From the NCBI RefSeq assembly GCF_900497805.2, contig NW_020947390.1:2693145-2757144 (forward strand): a DNA stretch of 64,000 bases. The letters are read 5' to 3'. Shown here one piece after another: positions 22,985 through 35,929 of the stretch; the first letter of the stretch is position 1; each line of letters opens with the position of its first letter. The position numbers and the translations under genes were made by a program. The DNA is from Vombatus ursinus. Its lineage: Eukaryota; Chordata; Mammalia; Diprotodontia; Vombatidae. A model generated the notes under the pieces. The model worked only from the letters and a program-made list of their open reading frames with translations. It made no database searches and was not told where the DNA came from.

Positions 22985-25082
22985 TGGGGGGTAGGCAGAG
23001 CCAAGATGGCAGAGTAAAAGCAGTGACTTGCTTGAGCTCTCCCCCAAACCCCTCCAAATATGTGTAAAAAAAAATGGCTCTAAACAAATTCTAAAGCAGC
23101 ACAAACCACAAAAAGACAGAGTGAAATAAATTTCCAGCCCAAGACAACATGGATGGTTGATCAGAAAGGTATATAGTGCTGGGTGGGGAGAGGAATGCAG
23201 TTTGGTGTGGGTGTGTAGGTCTCAGTGAACCTGGAGCAGATCTCAGAGGACTGGATCATGGGCAGCTGTGGCAGTTTCCAGACTTCTCAACCCATGAATG
23301 CCAAAGAAAACTAAGAAGGTCAGGAGGAAAAGTCTGTGTCTGTGGTGAGAGAAAAGTGCGGTTCCAGCCCCCACAGACCTGGGTGGTGGCTGCTTCTGAA
23401 GCTTCTGGCTCACAGACTCAGGGGGAATTGAGTGGTTGATCAGAGGGGGATTTCAGGGATCTCTTTGCTGGTGAAGGATTCTCTTGCTTTGCCCATGCTT
23501 AGATCTGGGTCACAATTCTGGGTGGCAGTCCTGGGGCAAGGAGGAGTGCTGGCGTGGTGGAGCTTGTAGTGGTGTTGGAGAGGATATCCTCTTCTCAGAT
23601 CCAAGGCAGAAAAGAGTGCTTGTGGTCACTCATAGACCAGAACACAGGCCAGGAAAGGATTTAAACACCTGGCCCTTGATCATAGCACTTTGGAAGAACT
23701 GAAAATTTACAGGTCCCTAGAAGTATCTCTGAAAAATAATTCCACAAAACCCTGGAAGCTTGGAACAGTACATTCTCCACACTGGAAGTAGACCTCTACC
23801 TTAACAAAGAGTTTATAACTTAAGTAATTGACTGGGATCATGAGCAAATAATGCAAAAAAAAAATTCAGACTACAGAATGTTACTTTGGTGACAAAGAGG
23901 ATAAAAATATACAACCAGATAAAGACAACAAAGTCAAAGCTCCTACACCCAAAGCCTCCAAGAAAAATATGAATTGGTCCCAGGCCATGGAAGAGCTCAA
24001 GAAGGATTTTGAGAAGAAAGTAAGAGAAGTAGAGGAAAAACTGAGAGTGATGTAAGAAAATCATGAAAAACAAGGCAATAGCTTGCTAAAGGAGGCCCAA
24101 AAAAATACTGAAGAAAATAACACCTTGAAAAATAGCCTAACCCAAATGCAAAAGAGGTCCAAAAAGCCAATAAGGAGAAGAATGCCTTGAAAAGCAAAAT
24201 TGGCCACATGGAAAAGGAAGTCCAAAAGTTTACTGAAGAAAATACTTTCTTAAAAATTAGAACGGAGCAATTGGAAGCTAGTAACTTTATGAGAAATCAA
24301 GACACTGTAAACCAAATTCAAAAGAATAAAAAAAATAAAAAAACAATGTGAAATATCTCATTGGAAAAACAACTGACCTGGAAAATAGACCTAGGAGAGA
24401 GAATTTAAAAATTATTGGACTATCTGAAAGCCATGATCAAAAAAAGAGCCTAGATATCATCTTTCAAGAAATTATCAAGGAAAACTGCCTTGATAATCTA
24501 GAAGCAGAGGGCAAAATAGAAATGGAAAGAATCCACCAATCACCTCCTGAAAGAGATCCTCAAAGGAAAACTCCTAGGAATATTGTAGCCAAATTCCAGA
24601 GTTCCCAGGTCAAAGAGAAAATATTGCAAGCAGCCAGAAAGAAACAATTCAAGTATTGTGGAAAAACAGTCAGGATAACACAAGATTTAGCAGCTTCTCC
24701 ATTAAGGGTCCTGAGGACGTGGAGTATGATATTCCAGAGGGCAAAAGAGATAAGATTATAGCCAAGAATCACCTACCCAGCAAAACTGAGCATAATCCTT
24801 CAGGGGGAAAAATGGATATTCAGTGAAATAGAGGACTTTCAAGCATTCTTGATGAAAAGACCAGAGCTGAATAGAAAATTTGACTTTCAGATACAAGACT
24901 CAAGAGAAACATGAAGAGGTAAACAGGAAAGAAAAATCACAAGAGACTTATTAAGGTTGAACTGTTTATTTTCTGCATGGAAAGATGATATTTGTAACTC
25001 ATGAGTCCTTTGTCAGTATTGGAGTAGTTGGAGGGAAAAAATTATTTGTATATGTGTGTGTATATATATGTATATGTATATA

Positions 25083-25123
<41 letters not shown>

Positions 25124-26045
25124 GGATCAATAGAGGGCACAGGGTGAGTTGAAGATGAAGGGTTGATATCTGGAGGATAAAGTTAAGGGGTGAGAGAGGA
25201 TTATATGGAGAGAAGGAGAAAGGGAGAGGTTTTTTTTTTTTTACAGTGGAGGCTTTTACAGTGGAGTGGAAACAGGGGAAGGTAAGAGGGAATGAGTGAA
25301 TCTTAATCTCATAGGATTTGGCTTAAGGAGAGAATAACATACACACTCAATTGGGTATGGAAATCTATCTTACCCTATAGGAAAATCAGGGGGGGAAGGG
25401 GACAAGAGAGTAGGGGGATGATAGAGGGGAGGGCAGATTGGGAGAGGGGGTAATCAGAAGCAAACACTTCTGAGGAGGGACAGGGTCAAAAGAGAGAATA
25501 GCATAAATGGGGGGTGGGATAGCATTAAGGGAAATATATTTTGTTTTTTACAATATGACTGCTATGGAAGTGCTTTGCATGACTACACATGTATAACCTG
25601 TATTGAGTTGCTTGCCTGGGGAGGGAGGAAGGGAGAAAATTTGGAACCCAAAGTTTTAAAATCAAAAATTAAAAAAAATTGTTTTCACAAGCAACTGGGA
25701 AATAAGATATACAGGAAATGGGGTATAGAAATCTCTCCTGCCCTACAGGAAAATTGAAGGGGTAGGGGATAAGAGAAGTGGGGGGAGAGATAGAAGGGAG
25801 GGCAGATTAGGAGAAGGGATATTCAGAATGCATGCCATCTTGGGGTGGGGGGAGGGATGAGATGGGGAGAAAATTTGGAACTCAAAATCTTGTGGAAGTG
25901 AATGATGAAAACTAAAAATAAATAAATTAATTTTAAAAAATAGAAATGTTGGAAGGGTGTGGAATGTGAAATAATGGGGAGCATATTTGACCCATAGTCA
26001 GAAAGACTTGGGGTCAACAAAAAAAATTTTTAAAAAATGGTTATA
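22985..26045 (+). mobile_element. HAL1-like half L1 (5' UTR, ORF1 and tail, no ORF2)
   Basis: The element starts GGCAGAGCCAAGATGGCAGAG-like at 22992. ORF1 runs from about 23970 (MNWSQAMEELKKDFEKKV) through a coiled coil and the RNA-binding domain (ENLKIIGLSESHDQKK; ERIHQSPPERDPQRKTPRNI; QAARKKQFKYCGKTVRI) to about 24910, with a few stops. A purine-rich segment follows. Where ORF2 should begin the sequence passes to a 3' tail (ACATGTATAACCTGTATTGA, then GGAGAAAATTTGGAAC). No endonuclease or reverse transcriptase remains. A TA/CA/GA microsatellite lies at 25048-25124. The purine-rich and tail segments occur twice. Flanks share a TTAAAAAWTTCACCAYCT-like sequence (22970 and 26050), a likely target duplication. 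Confidence 0.7.
25048..25124. repeat. Compound TATG / CA / GA microsatellite
   Basis: TATG-rich repeats, then about 10 CA units and about 12 GA units, inside the HAL1-like element. Confidence 0.95.
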
Positions 26046-26082
26046 TTATTTAAAAAATTTCACCATCTGGTAGACAAACTGT

Positions 26083-26238
26083 TTTTTTTTTTTTTTTTTG
26101 GTAAGGCCATCAGGGGTTAAGTGATTTGTCCAGGGTCACACAGCTAGTAAGTATTAAGTGTCTGAGGCTGGATTTGAACTCAGTTCCTCTTTACTCCAGA
26201 GCCAGTGCTCTATCCACTGAGCCACCTAGCTGCCCCCA
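26083..26238 (-). mobile_element. WALLSI-like CORE-SINE with poly(A), antisense
   Basis: A run of 18 T marks the A-tail. The minus strand starts GGGGGCAGCTAGGTGGCTCA and shows CTAGCTGTGTGACCCTGGAC. Flanks CAAACTGTTTTT and CCAACTGTTTTT are a probable target duplication. It looks relatively young. Confidence 0.88.
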
Positions 26239-26319
26239 GCCAACTGTTTTTTGATCAACCTCTGTAAAGTTAGTTCTGATTCAATAATATCTTTCAGGTC
26301 TAGCTCCTCTTTCTTATTT

Positions 26320-26705
26320 CTACTGCAACCACCCAATTTTAGGCCTTTATCTCTTTCAGTTCAATTAATTCAGTTTAGCTGACCATCCATCCCTAATTCT
26401 CTATACTGTGCTATCATACTCCAGCTGCCTCCTAACTCCACTTTTGCTCCACCTGCTTCAATTGGTGACTTCGTCTCAGAACTTCCATTTTTGGGAAAGG
26501 TCCCCAGACCAACCATCCTCCATTCTATGATCTTAGCCACCAAGTTCCCCACATGGTTCTTTCTGCCTTTCATCTCCCCTTTTATGTGTTGCCTTCTCCC
26601 ATTAGAATGTAAGATCCTTGAGGGTATTTGTTTGCATTTGTATTCTCAGCACATGACATAGTGCCTAGTACATAGTCAACACTTAATAAATGCTTGTCAA
26701 TGTGT
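26320..26705 (+). mobile_element. L2-like 3' end
   Basis: The tail shows ATTAGAATGTAAGATCCTTG and CATAGTGCCTAGTACATAGT, then ACTTAATAAATGCTTG, the canonical L2 3' pattern. Upstream to about 26320 is a pyrimidine-rich, less certain part. Confidence 0.65.
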
Positions 26706-27239
26706 GCTAACTACAAGATGTTTTGCCATGTATTATGTCTATAAAGAATAAAATTAAAGTTCCTTTATTTAAGGAGCTTAAATTTGCTGGGGTAAATATA
26801 AATAAATAAGTAAAAATATATGTTAAAAACGTGATTTTTAGGAGTGAAAGAACACTAACTGTTAGGGAATCATGGAAGTCTTGTGTGTAATCATAAAAGC
26901 TAAGGGACAGGAGATCAAATGTCAAGCACAGGGAAAAACAATTATGCCAATTTGAGGAGTACAATGCATGAAGAGAAGTATTGTGAATTGAATTATGAAT
27001 TGACCTCTGGGTCTGTCTGTCTCCTATGCCTGTGCCAGAAAAAGGACTCATAACTTTACCTTCAGTTTCCTCATTAGAATTCAGTCCAATATTTTATCTA
27101 GACATGTTTGGAAGTTCTGATTTTCTTTTTTTCACAGTGGGTAGAGTGGTGGAGAGCTTGCTGTGCTGCTTCTTGCTACTCTTTCATCTTGGCTCTGCCT
27201 ACTCATGCATTTTCACAGACTATTCTCCATTACCTGAAT

Positions 27240-27500
27240 GTTCTCTCTGGTGAGATCTCAAATGTCTTCATAGCATAACTCAAATGCTACTTCTTGCATT
27301 GCCACTTTCACACTGTGAGTGAATTTCCCCTGATGCCCCCTCCCAACAACACCAATTACCTTGTATTTGTCAAAATGTTGCTTCTTTTCAATATTCTAGA
27401 AGTTCCTTTAAGATAGAGACTTTCACTTTTTGTCTGTTTCTCTAGTGCCTTGCACAACGTGTGGTCTAAATTTAATGTGTGTTTGATGAACTGAATTAAA
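27240..27500 (+). mobile_element. L2-like 3' end
   Basis: CTCAAATGCTACTTCTTGCA, TTTAAGATAGAGACTTTCAC and AGTGCCTTGCACAACGTGTG follow the L2 tail order. Strongly diverged. Confidence 0.55.
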
Positions 27501-27633
27501 ATTTTAAGGGTAACACTCATTACTGGGTACTTTTCTCTTTTAAAGATACTATAAATGATCTTGTTGCATCAAATAATCCTTATATTGTCTTAAATTTTAA
27601 TAATGCACCCTAAGGGAAGAGTTAATTACTCAC

Positions 27634-27764
27634 TTGTATTGAGAAGCAATAACACTTTCATACAGAGAAATTCTTCTTGGGTAACTTGAAGCTTGACAAA
27701 TTCCTGTGGGATCTGCCACATGGTAAGGCATAAGGAGTAGAATGATGATTCTTTCATTCGCTGT
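27634..27764 (-). CDS. PGR: PGR exon 6, ligand-binding domain
   Basis: This exon encodes [20 protein letters not shown] followed by [23 protein letters not shown], helices 6 and 7 of the steroid-binding fold. It is 131 bp, the same as the human exon. The acceptor GCAAG lies just above 27764 and the donor GTGAGT at 27628-27633. Exon 5 ends in GA and this exon starts with A, giving the Glu of LNEQRM. The only difference from human PR that I can see is Thr for Ser in QVTQEEF. The region is nearly invariant among progesterone receptors, consistent with strong constraint. Confidence 0.97.
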
Positions 27765-29399
27765 CTTGCACCACCACAAAAAAATAAAAATAAATAAATA
27801 AACAACAACAAAAACAATACAGCATCTCAGATAATCAAACATTATAATATTATCAGAGAATGTGATACCATTAAACAACTTAGCATATTTTTGCATACAA
27901 AATCCTTTCATTTACAAATAAATTAAATATTTGGAATTTTAGTCCAACAAAAATGTGTTTCATAAGTAGGGAAATAATGTTTTTTATGTAACCTAAAGCT
28001 TTGATGATAAAGGATTTTCAGATTGGGATAAATCTTACTAGAAAGTTAGAAATATAAGTGCAGAAGAACAGTTTTTGCAAAGGTAATCAGGCAGACAGGA
28101 AAGATTAGAAAAGGTATTAGTTACATATTCTATTGAATCATAATTTTAATTTTACACACCAAAAGAGGAAGGGAACAAAATTCCAAGAACTATAAATAAA
28201 GAAGCAAATGCTGCTCAGGAATAGGAAAAATTTGTGTGGTTTGAGGATATAATAAGGAGAGTAGAGTTCCTAGAATCAGGAAATTGATAAATTACTATAT
28301 AGAATGATTTTCAAGATGGGACCTACAGTTCCCAGTTACAATGGTCACATAAATCAAATAAATTAATGTGATGCAATTGATGGAAAATACTCATTTTACA
28401 AAAATGAGTCTTATGAACATCATTGTTAGGATAACTGTATAATGGTGAGAGGACACAGAAAATTACATTGGCATAGGTTAATAAGCTTAAAATAATTTAT
28501 AAGATCAAATTAAATTATGAAATTTATGGTATTTTACTTTAGATTTTTAACATTCCTTTTGTTACCTAAGTAGTATAGTGCTTGACATGTATTCAGGAAG
28601 ACCTGAGTTTGAATCCTGCTTTGGATACTTCCTAACTACATAATCCTAGGCAAAGTCACTTAACTTCTCTCACATTCATTTTCCTCATCTGTAAAATGGG
28701 CACAATAATAGCAACTACCTCATAGTGTTGTGAAGTTCAAATAAAATTATAGAAAACACTTTTTAAAGCTTATATAAATATTAACAATTATTATTTTGAA
28801 AGGTCACTATTAAGACAAACGAAATAAGCAGGATTAAATTAGCAATTATAATTTATTTTAATAATTAAAATTATTTTGTGACAAGATTTTTCTTGATGAC
28901 AGAGACAAGGAACATTACAGAAACTTATATATTACTAAATTAGTTTATTCTCTTTCTCATTTTTGTAGTCTAATTTTTCCAGTAAAAAAGAGTATATTTC
29001 TTTTCATGTTGAACCATATTTTAACTTTTTAAAAGACAAAGTACTCTTGTGTTTTCTCTTTTATTAACTTTAAATAATGATACTATACAACTAGACTTAT
29101 GTCTTTAATATTTCAAATTATATTTAAAATATTTTTAATTGAGAAAATTACTTAAAACTCAGACATAACAGATGAAAAGGAGAAATCTTAGTCATCATAA
29201 TATAAATAAAATCACACAATGTTTTTCAAATTATCTTCTTGAAAAGCATTCTTTTTTGTTGTTGTTGTTGATGATGATGCTGGCCCTAATCCTATCAGCA
29301 AATCTTCATTATTAAGTAAATTTTGCTTGGAAGAAGTATTAAGTAAAATGAAACTTTAATAATTTCAAAAATTCTTAATAGGCAATCTGCTATACTTAC
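27765..29399 (-). other. PGR: PGR intron 5
   Basis: This 1.6-kb intron is AT-rich. A MIR-like SINE lies on the plus strand at about 28565-28800, and a short GTT/GAT run at about 29255-29278. I see nothing else recognisable. Confidence 0.9.
28565..28800 (+). mobile_element. MIR-type SINE
   Basis: Shows GACCTGAGTTTGAATCCTGC, CACTTAACTTCTCTCACATT and the tail ACCTCATAGTGTTGTGAAG. Confidence 0.85.
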
Positions 29400-29544
29400 T
29401 CATTAAGTATCAGATCAGGTGCAAAATATAGCATTTGACCACTGACATGTTTATATGATCTCCACCCCAGTCCAAACACCATTAAACTCATCCAAGAATA
29501 TTGGATGAGAGTTATCTGATCATCAATATGTAAGTTACGGAATC
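29400..29544 (-). CDS. PGR: PGR exon 5, ligand-binding domain core
   Basis: This exon encodes [20 protein letters not shown], then [16 protein letters not shown] and [12 protein letters not shown]. It contains the nuclear-receptor signature region of helices 3 to 5 and the pocket arginine (human Arg766, in GLGWRSYKH) that holds the 3-keto group of the steroid. Its length of 145 bp equals the human exon. The acceptor CTAG ends at 29545 and the donor GTAAGT lies at 29394-29399. The residues I can compare are identical to human PR, so core steroid recognition should be unchanged here, in contrast to the pocket change in exon 4. Confidence 0.97.
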
Positions 29545-30309
29545 CTAGAAATCAAATGCAAAATTAAAATAGGCCAGAAAGAATTTCATTATGTAAGAAG
29601 AATTAAAAACCACTCTGAGTTCCTATCAAGTTATATGAGTTGTATAGTAGTAAAACATTATCAATACTAATCTCACAAACTATGATGTTATAGTACCAAA
29701 TACCAATTGCTAATAAACCCAATTAAAAAAATAAACACAGAAATGACAGAAGTAATTTTAAATTGGTCATTGAAATTTTTCATTTCTGTAAGTTACATGA
29801 CATACTTTCCGAAACTACTATCTACTATAGCTACTTTATTTGAACTCAAGGTTCAAATCTATTTATAAGCGATCTGTTCCAAGTATTGTTCAAAAAATTG
29901 AGCAAAACAAAAACCTTGCCACTAAAAAACCCCCCAACTACTATTGGTCAATAGAGTGAAGAATTCCATTTCTTGATGATGTATGAAATCTCAAGTTGCG
30001 GAGTGACCTCTGGGAAAGAGCTATTGGTCCCTGCTTATAAATTTAAAATATCTCCCATTTCTAGAAGAGGGGAATACAAGAAGAAAGGAATCTTGGATCT
30101 TTTTTTACATGTCTTTTGATACAATACAGAAGGGAAAAAGTTGGGATGTAAAGAAAAAAAGTTCAAAAGGGTAAGAGGTGGGAGTAATTCCTCAGAACTA
30201 GAAAAAACCAACGTTTCATAAAAGTGGCAACTTCTCTGACTCCCTTTCTTTACACTCCACTCAAACCCAATTAGGTGCACTTATTCTGTGTTCATATATG
30301 GTATATGTT

Positions 30310-30665
30310 ATTGTTCAGCTGTTCTGCTTTTCAAGCCAGCTGTCCCCAGAGTACAACACACATAGCTAGCAAATAGCAAGACCAGGACTCAGAGTCACAT
30401 CTTCTAGTTTCCAATCCAGGGCCTTATTATATTTGCTGTTCAGTTGTGTCCAACTCTTACTGACTCCATTGCTTGGCAAAGATACTGGAGTGGTTTACCA
30501 TTTCCTTCTCCAGTTCATTTGACAGATGAAGAAACTGAGGTAAACAGGGTGAAGTGACTTGCCCAGGGTCACACAGCTAGTAAGTGTCTGAGGCCAGATT
30601 TGAATTCAGGAAGATAAGTCTTCCTGACTCCAGGCCTGGCACCCTCCACTCACCACCTATCTGCC
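30310..30665 (-). mobile_element. Mar1-type CORE-SINE with RTE/BovB-like tail, antisense
   Basis: The minus strand shows GAGTCAGGAAGACTTATCTT, CTAGCTGTGTGACCCTGGGC and the tail GGAGAAGGAAATGGTAAACC and GTCAGTAAGAGTTGGACACA. The first 110 bp on the plus strand may belong to a second, older SINE copy. Confidence 0.8.
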
Positions 30666-30869
30666 CCTCATATGGTATATACCACTTCTATTTATATATA
30701 ACCAACCAGTATTGAGATTTTCCCTGTAGGCATTTCTTACTTTACATGATAGATACATCTTTAAGAAGTATGTAAAATTAAATTTTATAACACTAGAGGG
30801 AAGGTGATGCTTAAAAATTTTAAAGTATTTTGTAAATGAATATGCACCATTTAATTTGTTTTGAAATTC

Positions 30870-31020
30870 TGGATCGGATCTTCACAAAACTAAGGCCTAG
30901 GGAGATTAAGCGACTTGTCCAATATTACATAGTGAGCAAGAAACTGGGTCGGGATTTAAAATCAGGGCCTCTGACTTCACAACCAGTTCCTTTTCTACTT
31001 TACCATATTATTTCTCTTAT
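30870..31020 (-). mobile_element. MIR-type SINE, antisense, diverged
   Basis: GGAGATTAAGCGACTTGTCC and the following CATAGTGAGCAAGAAACTGG match antisense MIR in order. Confidence 0.6.
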
Positions 31021-34000
31021 TGGTTGTTTTTATATTACGTCGCATGGGAACTACCAGAATTTTATGAAGTGAGATTTGAATAAGGAAACTATTAAAGATA
31101 ATATGTCTATTGATACCATCAGGTAAAAAGCCATTACTTTCAATAATGTCTCTAGTTATTGTTAGCCATTTTAATATAGCCTAAGAATGCTTCCTTTGGG
31201 AAATAATTTCATAATTTTCAAATATTTCACCTAGTATTTAATATATATTTTTTGCTTTCTTGCATTGAGGTACTAATTTAAAAATCCTTCAGTTACTTTA
31301 TCCCTTAAATTACATATTCTACCTCTTATTGAATTTAAAATTTTTGTGTATTTTTTTGGATACCAGATCTAAACTAAAAATAACTTTGTTACACAAGAGT
31401 AAAGCTAAAATTAGTTGAAGGACCTGAAATTTCAAATACTGCCAAATTATCGGCATTATCTTATCTGCATAATTGCATTGAATAATTACTACTACAATTA
31501 CTTTCCCTTTTACAGTGTTTACCAGTGATAAATTGGGTACTGCTAAATTGACTTCAACATTTCAAATACAGTGATATATATATTTTTCCCTTAACTATAA
31601 TATCATATATTATCATATGCCTACACAAAGAAGGGAACACTGAAATCAAATTCCCCTTGAAGATAATAATCAAGTAAACAGTACATTTGGAATGATGGTC
31701 AAAATGAAAAAAAGACTTCATGTACAGAGGTGATTGATGACTACTAATTGTTTAACCATGAGTAGAAAAAAAGTCCTTTTTCTTATAATTTGACCTGTTA
31801 ATTTCTGATAGGAGCAGAAATTAAAAAGCGCCCAATCTCAAAGATTATAAAGTCTTTAAAAAGTACAATTCTGGAGATGACTTGTGACCTACTAGGTTTC
31901 CTTCATCTTATCTCTATCTTTTAATCACAAGAATGTAAAATGTCACGATGCCATCAAAAGACTAATTTTGTGAAGAAATGCAGTGTTTGTTAATTTTGGG
32001 AACAATAGTGGTGGTGGTGGTGGTTGGATTGTAGTACTCTTTGCACCATGAATACTTTGTCTATAAGTTAGGGATCATATGGTATAGATGGAAAAAATAT
32101 GGACTAAAAAATATTTAGCTGTGGCCTAAATACTGTTTAGCTGGGGAAGTGTTGTCTGGATTATCAATTTACTAGTGGGCCATTTCTGGAAAACCAGAAA
32201 TGTTGGGTAAAGTCCAAAATTATAGGTTAAGTTCTGGACATGAATAGAGTATCTTGATATATTGAATACCTGACCAATTATTGAAAAGTGGTGGCCAATT
32301 TCATATGAAGTTCAATTGTTACAAAGTAAAGCAAGAGCTAAGCTCCAAAACAGAATTAATAGATTTTAAAGTAATAATAATAATGATGATAATCATAGTA
32401 ATCATAATGATAACAGCAGATAATGTTATTGTTATAACAATTTTGCTCTTGCTACTGTCATAAATGAATAAAAACAATAGCAAAACAAGTGAAATAAGCA
32501 TAAAAAAGAATCAAAGTATACATTCCATCATCAAAATATGTTGGAAAAATGTTTAAGTCCATCAGGGATGGGGAGATGACATTCAGTAATCTAAACAAAA
32601 ACTTATTTTATTTGATCATGGTTTTGGGAAAAATATTTCTGAAAGAGGTAAACAAAACCACATATTAAGCTCCCACTTATATTTCAAGTAGGCTTCTTTG
32701 TCATTTCTATCAGCTTCATTTGAATATTTCAAAGAATTTTAGAAGAATTTTAAGGAACTTTGATCAGGGACTTAAGGGCCTTTTTTTCTACAGTGATTTA
32801 AAAAAATTTTTTTTAAAGAAAAACTCTATTACAGAATCATTAGAATGTATACCTTAGATTATATTTTTGTTAAATTTTAACTCCAGAAAATGAAGGAAAG
32901 CATAGGGAAAAGACAGAATTCAGTATAGTTTACCTCAGTGATAACCAAGAAGAGTGGTATGGACAATCAATATACATAATTTTAGAAAGGTGAAGACAGT
33001 GAAGAAAATAGATACTGAACTTAGGAATTAGGGAAAAAAAGAGTGGTTCTATAATTCTATTCTTCATGTTACATGAATGTATTGGACCATTCCAAATTTA
33101 AAAAGACCATAAAAATAAAGAATATTCAATAATCAGTGGCAATTGTAATTTTTGATAAAATTATATGAAACATACATTTTGTAGGAAAACATGTCTAGTT
33201 TAATGAAATACATTGGAAAATTATAAACAGAAATAAACCATCTGCTAATAGAATGTTCTCATCTTATTACAGAATTGTATTTCAAAAGTTCATTAGCAGG
33301 TTGGTTGGAACCTGAGGGCATATTTTGACAGAAACAATGTTATAAATGGTGAATAGGTATTCCTATGACAGCTAACAAATGCCTATTTAACCCATGTTTA
33401 ATTCACAAAATAACTCACAGAACATGTACATTTATAATGAAAAACAAAAGACAATGCAAATAAAACAAAACAGAAAAGCAATAAAATTGAGTAAGAAATG
33501 TTTTTTTATCTTTGTGCTTAAGGAGAAGCAGGTTTAATTAAAGGAATACAAATTAGTTCTAAAATGGGTGTTCTTCTGGAGTCTGTGGATAGATTTCAGC
33601 GGGTCCATGAACTTTTCATGGGAAAAAATTACATCTTTATTTTCACTAAACTCTAAAAGAAATTTAGCACTGAATTAAAGAAGGGGTCCATAGACTTCCC
33701 CAAACTGAAAAAGGGCTCAAAGACACAAAAAGATTAAGAATTCCTATTCTAGAAGGTTGAAGAGGTAGATATTTCATTGCTCAAAACTCATTAAGTTCCA
33801 GCCCAAAGATTTTCTTTGACTCACCTCCTCATTTCTCTCTTCCTAATGTCTGTCCAGGTTAATTTCAATTTCAAGGAATGAACCTTGAACCAAATACTAT
33901 AATTGTTTCCCCCTTTCTCTCTTACCTGATTCATAAAAGGCACAAGAATACTACAAATGGCCTAATTGTGATGAGTAGAAGGAAACTCATTGAGAAATCA

Positions 34001-35054
34001 GATCTAACAAAGAAATATGCTCCCAGGTTATGGAAACTAATTTCAGTGGTTATGTCTTGTTTCATTGCAAAACTTTTGCCTTTTCATTTTCTTTGATGTG
34101 ACTGTATTACTGGCATGACTCATGCCTATCAACTATGCTTGGGTTAAGTAATTGGATCACAGAAGGAAGGAAGAGAGGGAAGGTATAAGGAGATAGTTTT
34201 TCTTATGGTAACTAGCAAGCTTCAGAAGAGGAATGAGAAGAGGTGAAATGGAGAGACATGGGCATGGAGAGGTGTCATAATAAAGTTTGGTGTATTATGA
34301 TTGAATTACCAGACCCCAAGAGCCACTTTTTAATGGCCTGATGTCACTTACTTGAACCTTTGTTCAAGTAAAATATAATAGAGAGATATAAAATCCTACA
34401 CTTGTGTTTAAAAATTAATCAACTTCTCAAGAACAAGATGTGGCTAGATCATATGAAAAAGGATCTTTGACCTTCAGTGGATTGTGATTTTGATAAATCA
34501 AAAGTGCAACATAATAGTTCTAAAAATTATGCTAACTTGGCAGCATTAAGAGAATCAAAGTGTTCCAAATAAATGTTTCAAAAAAGTCAAGCCTTAGTTT
34601 CAGAAGAAAGCTTGGGATCATTTAAATATTGTATAATTTTTCTGCATAAAATACTGTAATCCAAACTACTTTCTTTCTCTCATTCAAGTCATGATCTAAA
34701 TTTTAAACCTTCTGTCTGTCTAAGATATGTTTTAAGTAAAAGTACTACAGGTTGTCCAACCAATTGTATTTTATTCTGGATCATAAGATTCTCCATTCAC
34801 ATCATTTTTCCTCTGTGGATGGTTAAGTCAAGCTTTTTCAAGTGATTATGGATCTCTTCATAGGTCTTGCAATTTTCTAGGACTTGATGCAATAATTAAA
34901 ATGCATCTGCATACTAGAGAATTTGCAGGACTTCACCTTATATATGGAACAACTCTTTCATTTGGACTCCATTAAATATTCTTAATTTCTGAGGCAAAAA
35001 CATCTGTCCATTGTTATAAGCTTAGCTCAAATGTTGCCTACCCCAAGAAACTTT

Positions 35055-35310
35055 AACTTTCCCGATGTCGTATAGAGCTAAAAGCTCTGATCTCAGAGTC
35101 AATCATAAGACTGGGTTCAAATCTTGTGTTTGATAGTAGCTACATAACTCAGGACTATTTTCTTAACATCTCTGAGTTGAGCCTCAGTTTATATGTAAAG
35201 TTGGGATTATACACTTGCACATGAGTCATCAAACAGAGCTGTTATGAGGACACCATTTATAAACTTTCATGTGTTACATAAGGATAAATTATTATTATTG
35301 TTGTTGTTGT
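35055..35310 (+). mobile_element. MIR-type SINE
   Basis: Shows ACTGGGTTCAAATCTTGTGT, AACATCTCTGAGTTGAGCCT and GAGCTGTTATGAGGACACC, ending in an ATT/GTT run. Confidence 0.75.
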
Positions 35311-35456
35311 TAGCCCCGAAAAAATGCTTGTACTCAAGACAGAAAATTGTCATCTTAACACCTATAGCACTTGGTTTGTAAAAAGGGATCTGAAAGAATA
35401 CTAGAGTTTCAGCCATTTCTCTGCAGTTTTGCAAATGCTTTGAGTACTACTGGTCT

Positions 35457-35685
35457 AAAAGGCAGTATGGCACAGTGGATAGTGTGGATGGAGTGAATAA
35501 TTTGCCTTTTTGACAGAGTCAAAAAGACCTAGGTTAAAATCCTGCCTCAGACACTTGCTAGCTATATGTCTCTGGGCATTCATAATCTCATTGAGTCTCA
35601 TCAACACAATGTGAATAATATAGCACTTATTGTAAAGGGCTACTTTGAGGAATAATAAAAAAAAGCTTTTCAAACCTTAAATCTC
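35457..35685 (+). mobile_element. MIR-type SINE
   Basis: Shows GGCAGTATGGCACAGTGGAT, GACCTAGGTTAAAATCCTGC and CTTGCTAGCTATATGTCTCT, ending AAGCTTTTCAAACCTTAAA. Confidence 0.85.
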
Positions 35686-35704
35686 TATGTCAGTTGTTGC
35701 TGAT

Positions 35705-35865
35705 TTCAAAATTTCAGGATTTTAGAGCTGGAAGTAATTTTAAAGATTATTTAGTCCAAGCTCATTATTTTACAGATGATAAAACTAGGGTCTAAATTCA
35801 ATCTGAGGATCTTTAATTCCAAATCTGGTGCTCTATCCACTGGACCACACTGCCTACACAACCAT
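35705..35865 (-). mobile_element. Mar/THER-like SINE fragment, antisense
   Basis: TTTTAGAGCTGGAAGTAATT and TTTAGTCCAAGCTCATTATT, then CTATCCACTGGACCACACTG, give the antisense order of a MIR relative. Confidence 0.7.
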
Positions 35866-35929
35866 GATGATCATGATGATTATAATTATAACTCATGTTA
35901 GGAGGCATTAGCCTCCTAAAAAATCTTAT

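Larger units (their letters stand above)
21359..27633 (-). other. PGR: PGR intron 6 with HAL1-like LINE and SINEs
   Basis: This 6.3-kb intron separates exons 6 and 7. Repeats listed separately fill about half of it: a Mar1-type SINE near 21815-22090, a half-L1 at about 22987-26045, a CORE-SINE at about 26083-26238, and two L2-type 3' ends near 26320-26705 and 27240-27500. I recognise nothing in the remaining AT-rich stretches (21370-21810, 22095-22980, 26710-27235). Confidence 0.9.

Noticed and set aside
22985-22995. PGR intronic promoter suggested by the CCAAGATGGC motif
   Set aside because: This YY1-like motif is the standard L1 5' end and recurs at 55385 and, antisense, near 7835.
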